Shown: piece by piece, positions 18,078 to 27,505 of the stretch
Layout: each line of letters opens with the position of its first letter
Numbering within the stretch: the first letter of the stretch is position 1
Translations under genes and position numbers: made by a program
The notes under the pieces: model-generated
What the model was told of the DNA's origin: nothing
Databases searched by the model: none
The model's input: only the letters and a program-made list of their open reading frames with translations
From: Bacillota bacterium
Lineage (GTDB): Bacteria; Bacillota; Bacilli; Paenibacillales; Paenibacillaceae
Direction: 5' to 3'
NCBI GenBank assembly: GCA_023391635.1
Contig: JAEWAQ010000074.1
Location: 1-64,000 of the forward strand
Length of the DNA: 64,000 nt

Positions 18078-18914
18078 ATGCTGACAAGACGATTGGATAT
18101 GCCCAAGCTGGGATTAACCGTATTGATGTTCTTGCTCGGGATTCTGTTTGTTTTACCGTTCCTGTGGATGATCTCCACCTCGATGAAGATCGAGAACGAT
18201 GTGTTCAACTTTCCGATCGAATGGATTCCGCGCCGATGGCACGCGATTGAGAATTACAAGGAGGTCTGGTTCGGCGACCATCCCTTCTGGCTGAATTATT
18301 TGAATTCGATCAAAGTTGCGGTGCTGACGACGCTGATTTCCTGCACGGTGTCTGCACTGGCTGCATATGGGTTCTCCAAAGTCAATTTCCCGGCCGGCCG
18401 TTGGTTGTTTCTCATCGTACTCGCCACTTACATGGTGCCGCAGCAAGCGATTCTAGTACCTCAGTTCATTCTGTACAGAATGCTAGGACTATTCGACACG
18501 CATCTTGGGCTTATTCTACTGAATAGCTTCAGCGTGCTTGGCACGTTCATGCTTCGACAGTTCTTCATGGGTGTGCATAACGATTATATCGAATCGGCCA
18601 AGATTGACGGCGCAGGCCACGCGCAGGCGTTCTTCCGCATTGCGCTGCCGCTGGTCATGCCGGCCATCGCTACTTATGCGATTCTGCGGTTCATCTGGAC
18701 TTGGAAGGATTATCAGAATCCGCTGATCTTTCTGCGTACCGACCGGTTGTACACGCTGGAACTCGCGATGCAGAAATTCACAACGATTAACGGTGAATTC
18801 TACTCGCTGATCATGGCGGCTGCCGTGTCCGCGATCATACCGCTTCTGATCGTTTTCATTATCGGTCAGAAACGCGTCATTGCCGGAATTTCGGTTGGCG
18901 GCGTCAAGGGTTAA
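18078..18914 (+). CDS. Sugar ABC transporter permease (MalG type), importer A
   Basis: The 278-residue protein has six TM helices and the EAA-type loop (ESAKIDGAGHAQAFFRIALPL), ending ISVGGVKG as usual in this family. It pairs with the upstream permease, 19 bp away, with AGAAGGGAGG as ribosome binding site. Confidence 0.92.
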   Translation: MLTRRLDMPKLGLTVLMFLLGILFVLPFLWMISTSMKIENDVFNFPIEWIPRRWHAIENYKEVWFGDHPFWLNYLNSIKVAVLTTLISCTVSALAAYGFSKVNFPAGRWLFLIVLATYMVPQQAILVPQFILYRMLGLFDTHLGLILLNSFSVLGTFMLRQFFMGVHNDYIESAKIDGAGHAQAFFRIALPLVMPAIATYAILRFIWTWKDYQNPLIFLRTDRLYTLELAMQKFTTINGEFYSLIMAAAVSAIIPLLIVFIIGQKRVIAGISVGGVKG

Positions 18915-19045
18915 TGAGGAAAATAGTCATAATAATTCTAAAAGAGTAAAAATATTGTCATGCTTGCTTAATGCCGTGCTTGCTATGATGGCTTTGCAAT
19001 CCGCTAGACGGTACCACTATATCCAATCATGGAGGGGTTCACGGC

Positions 19046-20455
19046 ATGAAGAAGAAATCATGGATCAGCCTGCTCGTATTGATGATGTTGACCGGCTTGC
19101 TCGCGGCGTGCGGGGGAAGCAAGGACGAGCCGGCTGCATCGCCGTCGTCCGCTTCACCTTCGGCCTCGCCGTCGGCAAGTGAAAGTTCGCCGGCTCCGGA
19201 GAGTTCCCCGGCGGCCGCACCGGTGAAGCTTCGTTTCCTGACGCACGGGACGGAAACGCAATACAATTGGGAAGAGACGGTCGCCGCCTTCACGAAGGAA
19301 TATCCGAACATTCAAGTCGAAGTCGTCGGCCTGAGTGAGAAGGGCGATTCGACGGAAGCGCTGCAGAAGCTGGACCTGGCCGCTGCGGCCGGGGATCAGA
19401 TGGACGTGCTGATGTTCTCCGATCCGACCAGCTACGCGAAGCGGGTATCGCTCGGGATGGTCGCGCCGATCGACGAGTTCATCGACAAGGAAGGCTACAA
19501 GGAACCGGATGACTACAAGGTCAATACGCAATTGAACGGGCAATATTATGCGCTGCCTGGCAAGTTCAATCCGTGGTACGTGCTGTTGAACAAGGACCAC
19601 CTGGACGCGGCGAATTTGCAGGTGCCGAAGGACTGGACGTGGGACGAGTTCGCCGACTTTGCGAAGAAATTGACGACCAAGAATCATTTCGGGACTTATT
19701 TCCACGGGCCGCAGGGCGGCGGCTGGTTCGAATACTTGAAGCTGTACATGGCTAACCAGGCGGACAATACGGACCTGCTGAAGGCGGACGGCTCCTCGAA
19801 CCTCGACGATCCGAATTTCCGCAAAACGCTCGAGCTTCGTGTTAAGATGGAGAGGGAGGACAAGTCCGCCGTCACCTATGCAGACATGCTGTCACAGAAG
19901 CTGCACTACCGCACGCAGTTCTTCAATCAATCCGCCAGCATGATCCTGATCGGCAGCTGGATGAACAGCGAGATCGGCGGCACGGAAGCGAATCCGTTGT
20001 CCCACCACGTGGCCGTTGCGCCATGGCCGAAGAACGATGCGGGCGACGCGACCGGCGTGACATCGGTGACGACAGACTTCATGGCGGTGGCGGCCAAGTC
20101 CGATCACAAGGAAGAAGCGTACACGTTCATCCGGTGGTATACGACCAAGGGGCTGGCGAACTACGGCCGCAACATTCCTTCGTGGAACGGAGTCTCCAAG
20201 GATGAGCTGGCATCGATCGTCGAGAAGATCGTAAGCGAAACGAAGAATCCCGAGCTCGTTGATCAGGACTCGCTGATCAATACGCTGCTGGTATCTTCCG
20301 CAGGCGGGATGTATGCGCCGCCGAGCTATCAAGCGGAAGTGTACAGAGCGGTCAACGAGGAGTACGAACTCATGATCCTCGGCAAGCAGGACATCGATAC
20401 GGCGCTTAAGAACATGCAAGCGGCGACGCAGAAAATCATTGACGCCAACAAGTAA
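19046..20455 (+). CDS. Extracellular sugar-binding lipoprotein, importer A
   Basis: The 469-residue protein has a lipobox (LLAAC, Cys22), then an unusually long Ser/Pro/Ala linker (about 25-55), then a family 1 solute-binding domain (KLRFLTHGTETQYNWEE...). It delivers a carbohydrate to the two upstream permeases. A strong RBS GGAGGGG precedes ATG 19046. A gap of about 130 bp from the permease gene contains a TATGAT element near 18984, so it may also have its own promoter. A hairpin follows the gene. Confidence 0.92.
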   Translation: MKKKSWISLLVLMMLTGLLAACGGSKDEPAASPSSASPSASPSASESSPAPESSPAAAPVKLRFLTHGTETQYNWEETVAAFTKEYPNIQVEVVGLSEKGDSTEALQKLDLAAAAGDQMDVLMFSDPTSYAKRVSLGMVAPIDEFIDKEGYKEPDDYKVNTQLNGQYYALPGKFNPWYVLLNKDHLDAANLQVPKDWTWDEFADFAKKLTTKNHFGTYFHGPQGGGWFEYLKLYMANQADNTDLLKADGSSNLDDPNFRKTLELRVKMEREDKSAVTYADMLSQKLHYRTQFFNQSASMILIGSWMNSEIGGTEANPLSHHVAVAPWPKNDAGDATGVTSVTTDFMAVAAKSDHKEEAYTFIRWYTTKGLANYGRNIPSWNGVSKDELASIVEKIVSETKNPELVDQDSLINTLLVSSAGGMYAPPSYQAEVYRAVNEEYELMILGKQDIDTALKNMQAATQKIIDANK

Positions 20456-20491
20456 CACGGCATTTGAATGCGTATAAAGTGAAGGAGCAAG

Positions 20492-20531
20492 GCGCAAATC
20501 GGACGGGAGCATTCTCTCGTCCGGTTTGCGC
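20492..20531 (+). promoter_or_regulatory. Intercistronic hairpin between binding protein and YesM genes
   Basis: GCGCAAA (20492-20498) pairs with TTTGCGC (20525-20531). Inside, CGGACG pairs with CGTCCG and GAG with CTC. There is no T-run, so it looks like an mRNA 3'-end stabiliser or partial terminator that limits YesM/YesN expression relative to the binding protein. Confidence 0.65.
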
Positions 20532-20564
20532 TTCACCGCTTCACGATCATCCGGGGGAACTGCC

Positions 20565-22382
20565 ATGCTGCGACGATTATGGAACAGGCTGCGATCGCAT
20601 TCGTTCCGCGCCAAGCTGATCATTTCATCCGTTGCTTGCATTCTGATCCCAGCCTTGTTCACGCTGGCGCTGTCCAATTACTTGACCAAGGATGCGGTGC
20701 GCGAACAGGCGACGGCGAATGCGGCCAAGACGCTGCAGTTGGTGAACGGTTCCGTCCAGGGGCTGTTCAACTTCATGCTGTACGTCGCCAATTCGATCCA
20801 AGTCGATCCCGAGATCAGCTATATCCTGAAGGACCGGGCGGCGGGCAAGGAGTATGCGTCCCCGGATGCCGAGTATGAGAAATTTGCGAACGATAACACC
20901 ATTATCAAGATGCTCGATTATTTGTCGAGAGCGCAAGAGCAGAGTATGATCACCATTATTTTGCCGAACGGTCAATATTTCACGAATTATTCGTTCGAGG
21001 AATTCCACCCTTCGCAGTGGCGGCAAGAACCCTGGTTCGCGGAATTGGACCGGTTGAACGGCTACGATACGTACTGGGTGGGCGTGCAGCCGACCCGGTT
21101 TCGTTCGTATCGTCCCCTACATGATTATGAACTGTCGGTTGCCCGCACGTTGCGGAACACCTCGTCCAAAATATACGCTTACGTCGTCGTGACGATTTTC
21201 GAAGACCAGGTACATCCGCTGTTCGGCGAATTGAGCCCGGGTCACGAGATGATGCTGTTGGATCGGAATGGCGTCATTCTGTCCCACCAGGATGCCGACC
21301 GGATCGGTCAGACGTTCGAGTACGCCGGACAAACATCCTCGATCGTGCATCATGGCGGCAGTGACTATTTACTCGCGGAGGAGAAGCTGACCGGATCCGG
21401 CTGGAAGCTCATATCTCTCACGCCTTATCAGGATGCCGTGTCGAAAATCTCGACGATCTATAACAACGTATTCCTGATTGAAATCCTCGCGTTCATCGCA
21501 TTCCTGCTTATCCTGATCTATTTGATCCGCAAGTTCACCAGCCCGCTCAAGCGGCTGGGCAAAGTGGCGGAAACTGTCTACCGCGGCAATCTGGAGGTCC
21601 GTTCGCGCATGAGCGGGCCGGACGAGATCGGCATGCTCGGGATGTCGATCGACCAGATGCTGGATCGGCTGAAGCAGATGCTCGAAGAGGTGACGGTTGA
21701 ACAGACGCAGAAGCGCCGCGCGGAGCTCGCCATGCTGCAGGCGCAGATCCGGCCCCATTTTCTGTTCAACGTGCTGAATTCGATCCGCATGCGGATTATG
21801 CTGGGCGGCGACGCGGAGAGCGGGGATATGATCAGTTCGCTATCGAAGCTGCTGCGGATGACGATCGAGGCAGGCGACGGCGACATTACGCTGGCGGAGG
21901 AAATCCAGACTTCGGCCGATTACGTGAAGCTGATGAACATGAGGCAGAAGGAGAAGGTGGAACTGCTCGTCGACATTCCCGGCGACGCGCTCGGGACGCG
22001 CGTGCCGCGCCTGTTCCTGCAGCCGATCATCGAGAATGCGATCATCCACGGAATCAGCCAGCGAGGCGGAGTCATTCGGATCTCGTGCCGTCAGCAGGAG
22101 CATGCCTGGCTGCTCTCGGTGCGCGATTACGGATGCGGCATGGAGGCACCCGCGCTGGAGAAGCTGCGAAGCCGGCTGCGGGAGACGCGCTCCCTGCCGG
22201 ATGCCGCCGAGTCGGGCAGCGGATTTTCCAGCATCGGCCTCGCGAACGTGAACGAGCGGATGCGCATGACGTTCGGGGATCGATTCGAGATGGAAATCGA
22301 CAGCGAGCCGGGCGCGGGCACGAGCATCCGGATGCACATACCGATCGGGGAGGCGAACGGCGATGAAAGTCATGTTGGTTGA
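20565..22382 (+). CDS. YesM-type sensor histidine kinase
   Basis: The 605-residue kinase has TM1 at about 15-37, a large extracellular sensor (about 40-300, dCACHE-like), TM2 at about 305-325 and a HAMP domain. The His_kinase domain has the phospho-acceptor in QIRPHFLFNVLNSI, followed by HATPase_c (QPIIENAIIHG, GFSSIGLANVNERM). It should sense an extracellular sugar, perhaps with the adjacent binding protein, and phosphorylate the overlapping YesN. The start ATG 20565 follows GGGGGAA; an in-frame extension to 20526 lies within the hairpin and is unlikely. Confidence 0.92.
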   Translation: MLRRLWNRLRSHSFRAKLIISSVACILIPALFTLALSNYLTKDAVREQATANAAKTLQLVNGSVQGLFNFMLYVANSIQVDPEISYILKDRAAGKEYASPDAEYEKFANDNTIIKMLDYLSRAQEQSMITIILPNGQYFTNYSFEEFHPSQWRQEPWFAELDRLNGYDTYWVGVQPTRFRSYRPLHDYELSVARTLRNTSSKIYAYVVVTIFEDQVHPLFGELSPGHEMMLLDRNGVILSHQDADRIGQTFEYAGQTSSIVHHGGSDYLLAEEKLTGSGWKLISLTPYQDAVSKISTIYNNVFLIEILAFIAFLLILIYLIRKFTSPLKRLGKVAETVYRGNLEVRSRMSGPDEIGMLGMSIDQMLDRLKQMLEEVTVEQTQKRRAELAMLQAQIRPHFLFNVLNSIRMRIMLGGDAESGDMISSLSKLLRMTIEAGDGDITLAEEIQTSADYVKLMNMRQKEKVELLVDIPGDALGTRVPRLFLQPIIENAIIHGISQRGGVIRISCRQQEHAWLLSVRDYGCGMEAPALEKLRSRLRETRSLPDAAESGSGFSSIGLANVNERMRMTFGDRFEMEIDSEPGAGTSIRMHIPIGEANGDESHVG

Positions 22383-23976
22383 CGATGATTACCCGGTGCT
22401 CGAATTCATCGCCCGTACCGTCCCATGGAAAGAGATGGGATTGCAGCTCCAATCGCTGCAGGAGAACGGGCAAGCCGCCTACGAGGCGGCGCTTGCCGAT
22501 ATGCCGGATATCGTCCTGACGGATATCGGCATGCCGAAGATGGACGGACTTGCGCTGCTCGCGAAGCTGAAGGAGAAGAAGCCGAACTTGCGCGCCGCCA
22601 TCCTGTCGTGCCATAACGAGTTCCATTATGCGCAGCAGGCGATGAAGCTGAGCGTGCAGGATTATTTGCTCAAAGACATGCTGATTGCGGACGACCTGCT
22701 TCAGCTGCTGCGCAGATTGAAGGAAAGCCTGGAGCAGGAAGAGAAAGTCAAGGACCAGGAGCACCAGCTGCGGCGCCTGGTCGACCGCAGCCGGGTGCTG
22801 ATGAAGGAGCAATTCATCCGCCGGACGATCGATCAGCCGATTTTGTCCGCGTCCGACTGGCGGCAAGAAGCGGAATCTTTCGGCTTGCGCGCGGACGCGA
22901 AGTTCTATGTGCCGGTGCTGTTATCGCTCGATCGCTATCGGGATGCCCGCAAGCGCTTCCTGTCCGGGGAAACGCTGCGATTCGCGCTGGACAACGTGCT
23001 TGAAGAAGCGGTGGATGGTTTGCCTGATCCGGCGGTGCATTTTGCTTACGGGTCCGGGCAGTCGTTCCTCATCTTGACGTTCCAGGATCGTCTGAAGCGA
23101 AGCATGATCGAGGCGGCGACGGAGCAGACGGGCATGCTGCAATCGATGCTGCTGCAAGGATTGAAGCTGACCTGCACCGCGCAGATCGGGGCGGCGTGCG
23201 AGCATCATCAGGCGTTGAAGGAACAGCTTGCCGCGCTGCTGGCCGGCAGTGGTCAGCGATTCTACCTGGAACCGGGCAGCATCGCGACGTTAACGTCGCC
23301 TTCGTATGATGATACGGATATATTCGCATGGTATGATGAAGTCGGCGGGCAATTCCGCGACCGGTTCATGGCCAGCGATGCGCAAGGCGTGCTGACGTCG
23401 GCGGACCGGTGGACCGAAGCGCTGCGGAAGCGGCCGCAGCAGCCTGAGCTCGTCAAGGACTGGTTGTTCAAGCTGCTGCTGGACCTCCGGATGAAATTTC
23501 AATCGATGCAGCTATTCCGGGCGGCGTCCGCGATTGACCTGTTGCATCGGGAAATTGGCGAACTCCATTCGCTGACGGAGCTGCGGGAATGGCTTGGCGA
23601 ACAAGTGGAGGCCGCTATCCCCCGCACGAGCCGGATCATGGAAACGGCGGGCAGGCAGGAGCTGGCACAGGCGAGGCAATACGTGCTGCAACGGCTCGAC
23701 AAGCGGATCGGACTGGAGGAAGTCGCGGAGCACCTGCATTTGAATGCGAGCTATTTCAGCCGATTGTTCAAGAAGGAGCTGGGCGAAACGTTCACCGAGT
23801 TCGTCACCCGCATGAAGATGGAGAGGGCGAAGGAAATGCTGGACCAGACGAGCCATTCCGTCGGAAAAATATGCGAGCTGCTCGGCTATGAGAATCAAAG
23901 CTACTTCATCAAGACGTTCAAGATGTACTCCGGCGCAACGCCGATGGAGTATCGGGGGAGAGAGGCGAAGAAGTGA
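22363..23976 (+). CDS. YesN-type response regulator with AraC DNA-binding domain
   Basis: The 537-residue regulator has a receiver (DDDYPVLEF, phospho-acceptor in PDIVLTDIGMPKMDG, Lys in DYLLKD), a long helical middle region, and two AraC helix-turn-helix motifs at the C-terminus (LEEVAEHLHLNASYFSRLF, GKICELLGYENQSYF). It overlaps the kinase gene by 20 bp, giving translational coupling. It is probably the activator of importer A. A degraded gene follows. Confidence 0.92.
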   Translation: MKVMLVDDDYPVLEFIARTVPWKEMGLQLQSLQENGQAAYEAALADMPDIVLTDIGMPKMDGLALLAKLKEKKPNLRAAILSCHNEFHYAQQAMKLSVQDYLLKDMLIADDLLQLLRRLKESLEQEEKVKDQEHQLRRLVDRSRVLMKEQFIRRTIDQPILSASDWRQEAESFGLRADAKFYVPVLLSLDRYRDARKRFLSGETLRFALDNVLEEAVDGLPDPAVHFAYGSGQSFLILTFQDRLKRSMIEAATEQTGMLQSMLLQGLKLTCTAQIGAACEHHQALKEQLAALLAGSGQRFYLEPGSIATLTSPSYDDTDIFAWYDEVGGQFRDRFMASDAQGVLTSADRWTEALRKRPQQPELVKDWLFKLLLDLRMKFQSMQLFRAASAIDLLHREIGELHSLTELREWLGEQVEAAIPRTSRIMETAGRQELAQARQYVLQRLDKRIGLEEVAEHLHLNASYFSRLFKKELGETFTEFVTRMKMERAKEMLDQTSHSVGKICELLGYENQSYFIKTFKMYSGATPMEYRGREAKK

Positions 23977-23994
23977 GCATGGAAGCGTGGAATG

Positions 23995-24390
23995 AGCGAT
24001 TGTCGAAATTGGATTTACCGAGGGGCGTCGGATTCGAGCCAGCCGAGATGGAGGCTGGAGAAAGCGGGTATTGGAAGCAGCGTGCGGGGAAGGCAGCGAC
24101 TTGCTGAAGATGGAATAGGCGGATGCCTATACGCTGCCGAATTTGCGCGGTCTCGTCCGCCGGTTGACTTGGACCAAGCCGACCGACGGCGCGAAGCCTG
24201 CATTGCGACTGACGGACGACTACCGATTTGCGCCTGCCTGAGCATTCGGACGCCACTTGCCGCTTCGAGCTGGAACTGCGGTTCGTATCGCGTATTGACG
24301 CTGTCGGATCAGATGCGGCAGGCTGGAGCCGGATTACGGTTGGCTTTGCCGAGCGGATGCGTCTTCGCAGCAACCGACCTCGAATAGCAA
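23995..24390 (+). pseudogene. Decayed heparinase II/III-like gene remnant
   Basis: No intact gene lies between YesN and the cupin gene. One frame reads GEGSDLLKME, a TAG stop at 24116-24118, then ADAYTLPNLRGLVRRLTW and ALRLTDDYRFAPA to a TGA at 24239-24241. In another frame it resumes with ELRFVSRIDAVG. This order resembles the C-terminal beta-sandwich of heparinase II/III-like proteins (AYxLPxLxxLxRxFxW ... LTDxYxF ... ERFVS). At least one nonsense mutation and one frameshift are implied. The family call is from memory of the motif pattern and is tentative; its 3' end overlaps the cupin gene on the other strand. Confidence 0.45.
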
Positions 24391-24714
24391 TGCGCGCAAA
24401 GGTGCGGATGATTGATTGTCCAAGCTGTGACGGCCGTAAGGTTCGTTCAGGATGACATCGCCTTCCGTCACCTTGCGCACTTCGCCGTTGACGGTCATGA
24501 CGCCTTCTCCGGAAACAATGATATAAATTTCTTCGTCATTCAAGTGCCCATGCATGCCAATCGAAGCGCCCGGCGGGATTTCAACATAATGAAGAAACCT
24601 GAGCGGCGTTCGAAAGTCTTCTTTGCGGAATAGCTCTACGTCGTAGATAAGGCCTTGGCCATCATGACATACTTCGTTCCGGCCGTTGCCGGTCAGATAG
24701 TTGCGAACGATCAT
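24334..24714 (-). CDS. Small cupin-domain protein
   Basis: The 126-residue single-domain cupin has metal-binding motifs GMHGHLNDEEIYIIVSGEG and, later, GRHSL. Such proteins often act as sugar isomerases, epimerases or ligand sensors. The start codon overlaps the stop of the dehydrogenase gene (ATGA). It is last in the importer B operon, so a role in converting the imported sugar is likely. Confidence 0.85.
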   Translation of the reverse strand: MIVRNYLTGNGRNEVCHDGQGLIYDVELFRKEDFRTPLRFLHYVEIPPGASIGMHGHLNDEEIYIIVSGEGVMTVNGEVRKVTEGDVILNEPYGRHSLDNQSSAPLRALLFEVGCCEDASARQSQP

Positions 24715-25688
24715 CGCGCGATCTCCCCCATCGGCACGACGGCGGCCCAGCGGCCGGTCGCGTGCGAAATTTGCGCCGCATGGGCCAGAGCCTGCGTCCG
24801 GATGTAATCGGAACCGCTCGCTTCAGGCATGCGGCCTTCTTGCAAAGCATCGAGAAATTCATCCAGGCAAAGTTTTTCGGCCATGCCTTGGGTAGAAAGG
24901 TTGCGGGTACCGTCCGCGTTGACGATCCTCAGACGCTCCGCCTCCAGCATTAACGTGCCTAAAGCGCCTTCGATCCGCCATATTCCGTGCCAAGGAGTTT
25001 CCTCTCCGCACGTCACGAAGCTGCCGGCGTAGCTGACGACAGCTCCGTTGCCCATCTCAACCATCGCATGCAAGCCGACATTGTTCGCGAACCCGCTTCC
25101 CGGCGGATTGAAGCTCCGGGCAACGATCCGGTCGGCGTCGCAATCGAACAGGAAGCGCATCATATCGAAGTGGTGGATCGCGATGTCCTCGAGCAGGGGG
25201 TTCGCCATGGCCTGAAAGTAGGGCTGAGCCGTGCGATGGTTGCGGTAAAAATCGACCCGGGCCGACGCGACCGGGCCGATCTCGCCGCCCGCGATGATGT
25301 TCCGCGCCTGCCGGACGATCGTGAACCAGCGGTAATTTTCGGCAATCATGAACGGGATGCCTTCCCGCGACGCGCGCTCCGTCATGGCGATCGCCGCTTC
25401 GAAGCTGTCGGCCATCGGCTTCTCGCACAGTACAGGCAAGCCGTAATCGAACGCGATATGATTGAGCGGCGCATGCGCTGCCGGCGGCGTTGCGTTGAGA
25501 AGGAAATCGGGGCGCTCACGCGCAATGGCTTCAGGCAGCGAGCGATACGCGGGCACGTCGCCGCGAAACAGCGATCGTCTGCCCTCGTCCTGTTCCACAA
25601 CCGCAATCCCGATATGCGGGTAGCGTTCTTGCAAGACGCGGTACCATTCCGAACCGAAATTGCCCAATCCCGCCAAAATCGCCTTCAT
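24711..25688 (-). CDS. Gfo/Idh/MocA-family oxidoreductase
   Basis: The 325-residue protein has an N-terminal Rossmann fold with GLGNFGSEWY, and EKPMADS containing the conserved Lys of the EKP motif. A C-terminal alpha/beta domain with DIAIHHFDMMRFL supplies the probable catalytic His. The family oxidises or reduces sugars and inositols with NAD(P). It lies between the aldo-keto reductase (18 bp upstream) and the cupin, in the importer B operon. Confidence 0.9.
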   Translation of the reverse strand: MKAILAGLGNFGSEWYRVLQERYPHIGIAVVEQDEGRRSLFRGDVPAYRSLPEAIARERPDFLLNATPPAAHAPLNHIAFDYGLPVLCEKPMADSFEAAIAMTERASREGIPFMIAENYRWFTIVRQARNIIAGGEIGPVASARVDFYRNHRTAQPYFQAMANPLLEDIAIHHFDMMRFLFDCDADRIVARSFNPPGSGFANNVGLHAMVEMGNGAVVSYAGSFVTCGEETPWHGIWRIEGALGTLMLEAERLRIVNADGTRNLSTQGMAEKLCLDEFLDALQEGRMPEASGSDYIRTQALAHAAQISHATGRWAAVVPMGEIAR

Positions 25689-25706
25689 CGGCCGCTCCTC
25701 CTCGCG

Positions 25707-26678
25707 TTACCCGGCATGCGGCACGGGCTTGTTCGCCAGAATCGTTTCGATTTCGGCTAGATCTTCGAATGATAGCTTGACGCCGGATGCCCGGATATTT
25801 TCTTCGATCTGTCCGAGGCGAGAAGCGCCGATAATGCAGCTCGATACGATGCGATGCCTTAAATTCCAGGCAAGCGCAAGCTGCGGAATCGTCAATCCGT
25901 TGCGCGCGGCGATCGGACGAAGCTGCTCTACTTGCCGCAAATGTTCCTCGCGGATCAGCCAGCCCATATGCATGTTTGAATTCGGATCGGCTGCGCGCGA
26001 ATCCGCCGGCGGAGCCGATGCCGGCTTGTATTTGCCGCTTAACACGCCCTGAGCGAGCGGCGAATACAGCACCTGGCCGATGCCTTCGCGTTCGCACAGC
26101 GGCAGCACGTCCGGCTCGATCCAGCGGAAGAACATGTTGTACTGCGGCTGATGCGATACGATGCGATCCAGGTTCAGCTCCTTCGCGAGCCGCAGCGCAT
26201 CGCCGATCTGCACGGCGCTCCAGTCGCTGACGCCAACGTACAGCACTTTGCCTTGCGTAACCAGGTCGTCCATCGCCCGGAGCGTCTCTTCGAGCGGCGT
26301 CTGGGGATCGTACCGGTGGCACTGGTACAGATCGATATAGTCCGTGCCGAGCCTTCGCAGGCTGGCTTCGCATTGCTCCATGATATGCTTGCGCGACAAG
26401 CCGCGGTCGTTCGGACCGTCCCCCATCGGGAAGTAGACTTTGGTGCCAATCACGCAGGAGGAGCGGGCATAATCCCGCAGCGCGCGCCCAAGAATCCGCT
26501 CGGCGGCGCCCGCCGCATACATATTGGCGGTGTCGAAGAAGTTGATGCCTGCCGCATAAGCGGCATGGATCAACTCGGCGGAAGCCGTCTCCGCTACCGA
26601 ACCGCCGTGCGTCAACCAACTGCCCAACCCAAGCTCGCTGATCCGCAAGCCGCTACCGCCCAATTTTCGATATTCCAT
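25707..26678 (-). CDS. Aldo-keto reductase
   Basis: The 323-residue (beta/alpha)8 protein has the catalytic tetrad visible as Asp and Tyr in FDTANMYAAG, Lys in VIGTKVYF and His in YQCHRYDP. It resembles the Kv-beta/YghZ branch of aldo-keto reductases, which act on aldehydes or sugars with NADPH. The start at 26678 follows AGGAGGGAG; the longer upstream frame overlaps the permease gene and is rejected. It follows the permeases by 23 bp in the importer B operon. Confidence 0.9.
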   Translation of the reverse strand: MEYRKLGGSGLRISELGLGSWLTHGGSVAETASAELIHAAYAAGINFFDTANMYAAGAAERILGRALRDYARSSCVIGTKVYFPMGDGPNDRGLSRKHIMEQCEASLRRLGTDYIDLYQCHRYDPQTPLEETLRAMDDLVTQGKVLYVGVSDWSAVQIGDALRLAKELNLDRIVSHQPQYNMFFRWIEPDVLPLCEREGIGQVLYSPLAQGVLSGKYKPASAPPADSRAADPNSNMHMGWLIREEHLRQVEQLRPIAARNGLTIPQLALAWNLRHRIVSSCIIGASRLGQIEENIRASGVKLSFEDLAEIETILANKPVPHAG

Positions 26679-26701
26679 GATCCGGTTCTCCCTCCTGATT
26701 C

Positions 26702-27505
26702 CTATCCCTTGATCGCGCCTGCAATGACGCCGGATACGATATAACGCTGCCCGAACAAGTAGACGATGACGATCGGCAGCGTCGTGAGCACGATCGCGGC
26801 GCATACCAGATTCCAGCTGGACATGTACGTCCCGTAGAAGTTATAGACGGCTAGCGTCATCGGATTGGCCGTCGATCGATTGAAGACATATAGCGGAATG
26901 ACGAACTCGTTCCATGCGTTCATGAAGTTGATGAGCACGGCCGTCGCGGCAACCGGCATCATGAGCGGTACCTGAATGCGCGCAAACAGCCTCCAGCCCG
27001 TGCATCCGTCGATGATCGCCGCTTCGTCCAGCTCCAGCGGCACGGAGCTCACGAAGCCGTAGAACAGGAACACCGTGAATGGTATCATGAGCGCGGAGTA
27101 CAGCAGGATGATGCCTGGAAACGTATTGATGACATGGAATGTCTGCATGACCTTGATCGTCGTCACGTAATTGATCGGAGCGATCAGCCCGACGATGAAT
27201 AAATAGTAGATCCACCGGTTGAGGCGCGATTTGCGGCGGGCCAGCACGTAAGCCCCCATAGCGGCGGACACGTTGGCGAGCAAGACGGTGCCCGCGGCGA
27301 TGATCAGGCTGTTGAGGAATGCCCGCATCATATGCCCTTCGCGGATTACCGTAGCGTAATTGGCGAATTGAAACTTGCTTGGCAGCCCCAAATTCATGGA
27401 TACCGATTCCATCTGCGTCTTGAAGGAATTCAGCACGACAAGCGCCAGAGGAATCAGAATGATCAGAGACAACAGCCAGAGCAGCAAGGATCGGATCGTC
27501 TTCAT
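26702..27505 (-). CDS. Sugar ABC transporter permease (MalG type), importer B
   Basis: The 267-residue protein has six TM helices and the EAA-type loop (DEAAIIDGCTGWRLFARIQVPL), ending SGVIAGAIKG. It overlaps the upstream permease by 4 bp (ATGA). No ATPase gene is present. Confidence 0.92.
   Translation of the reverse strand: MKTIRSLLLWLLSLIILIPLALVVLNSFKTQMESVSMNLGLPSKFQFANYATVIREGHMMRAFLNSLIIAAGTVLLANVSAAMGAYVLARRKSRLNRWIYYLFIVGLIAPINYVTTIKVMQTFHVINTFPGIILLYSALMIPFTVFLFYGFVSSVPLELDEAAIIDGCTGWRLFARIQVPLMMPVAATAVLINFMNAWNEFVIPLYVFNRSTANPMTLAVYNFYGTYMSSWNLVCAAIVLTTLPIVIVYLFGQRYIVSGVIAGAIKG

Noticed and set aside
18955..18989. Promoter before the importer A binding protein (TTGTCA and TATGAT)
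   Set aside because: The two elements are about 23 bp apart, too far for a normal promoter; only the -10-like element is noted.
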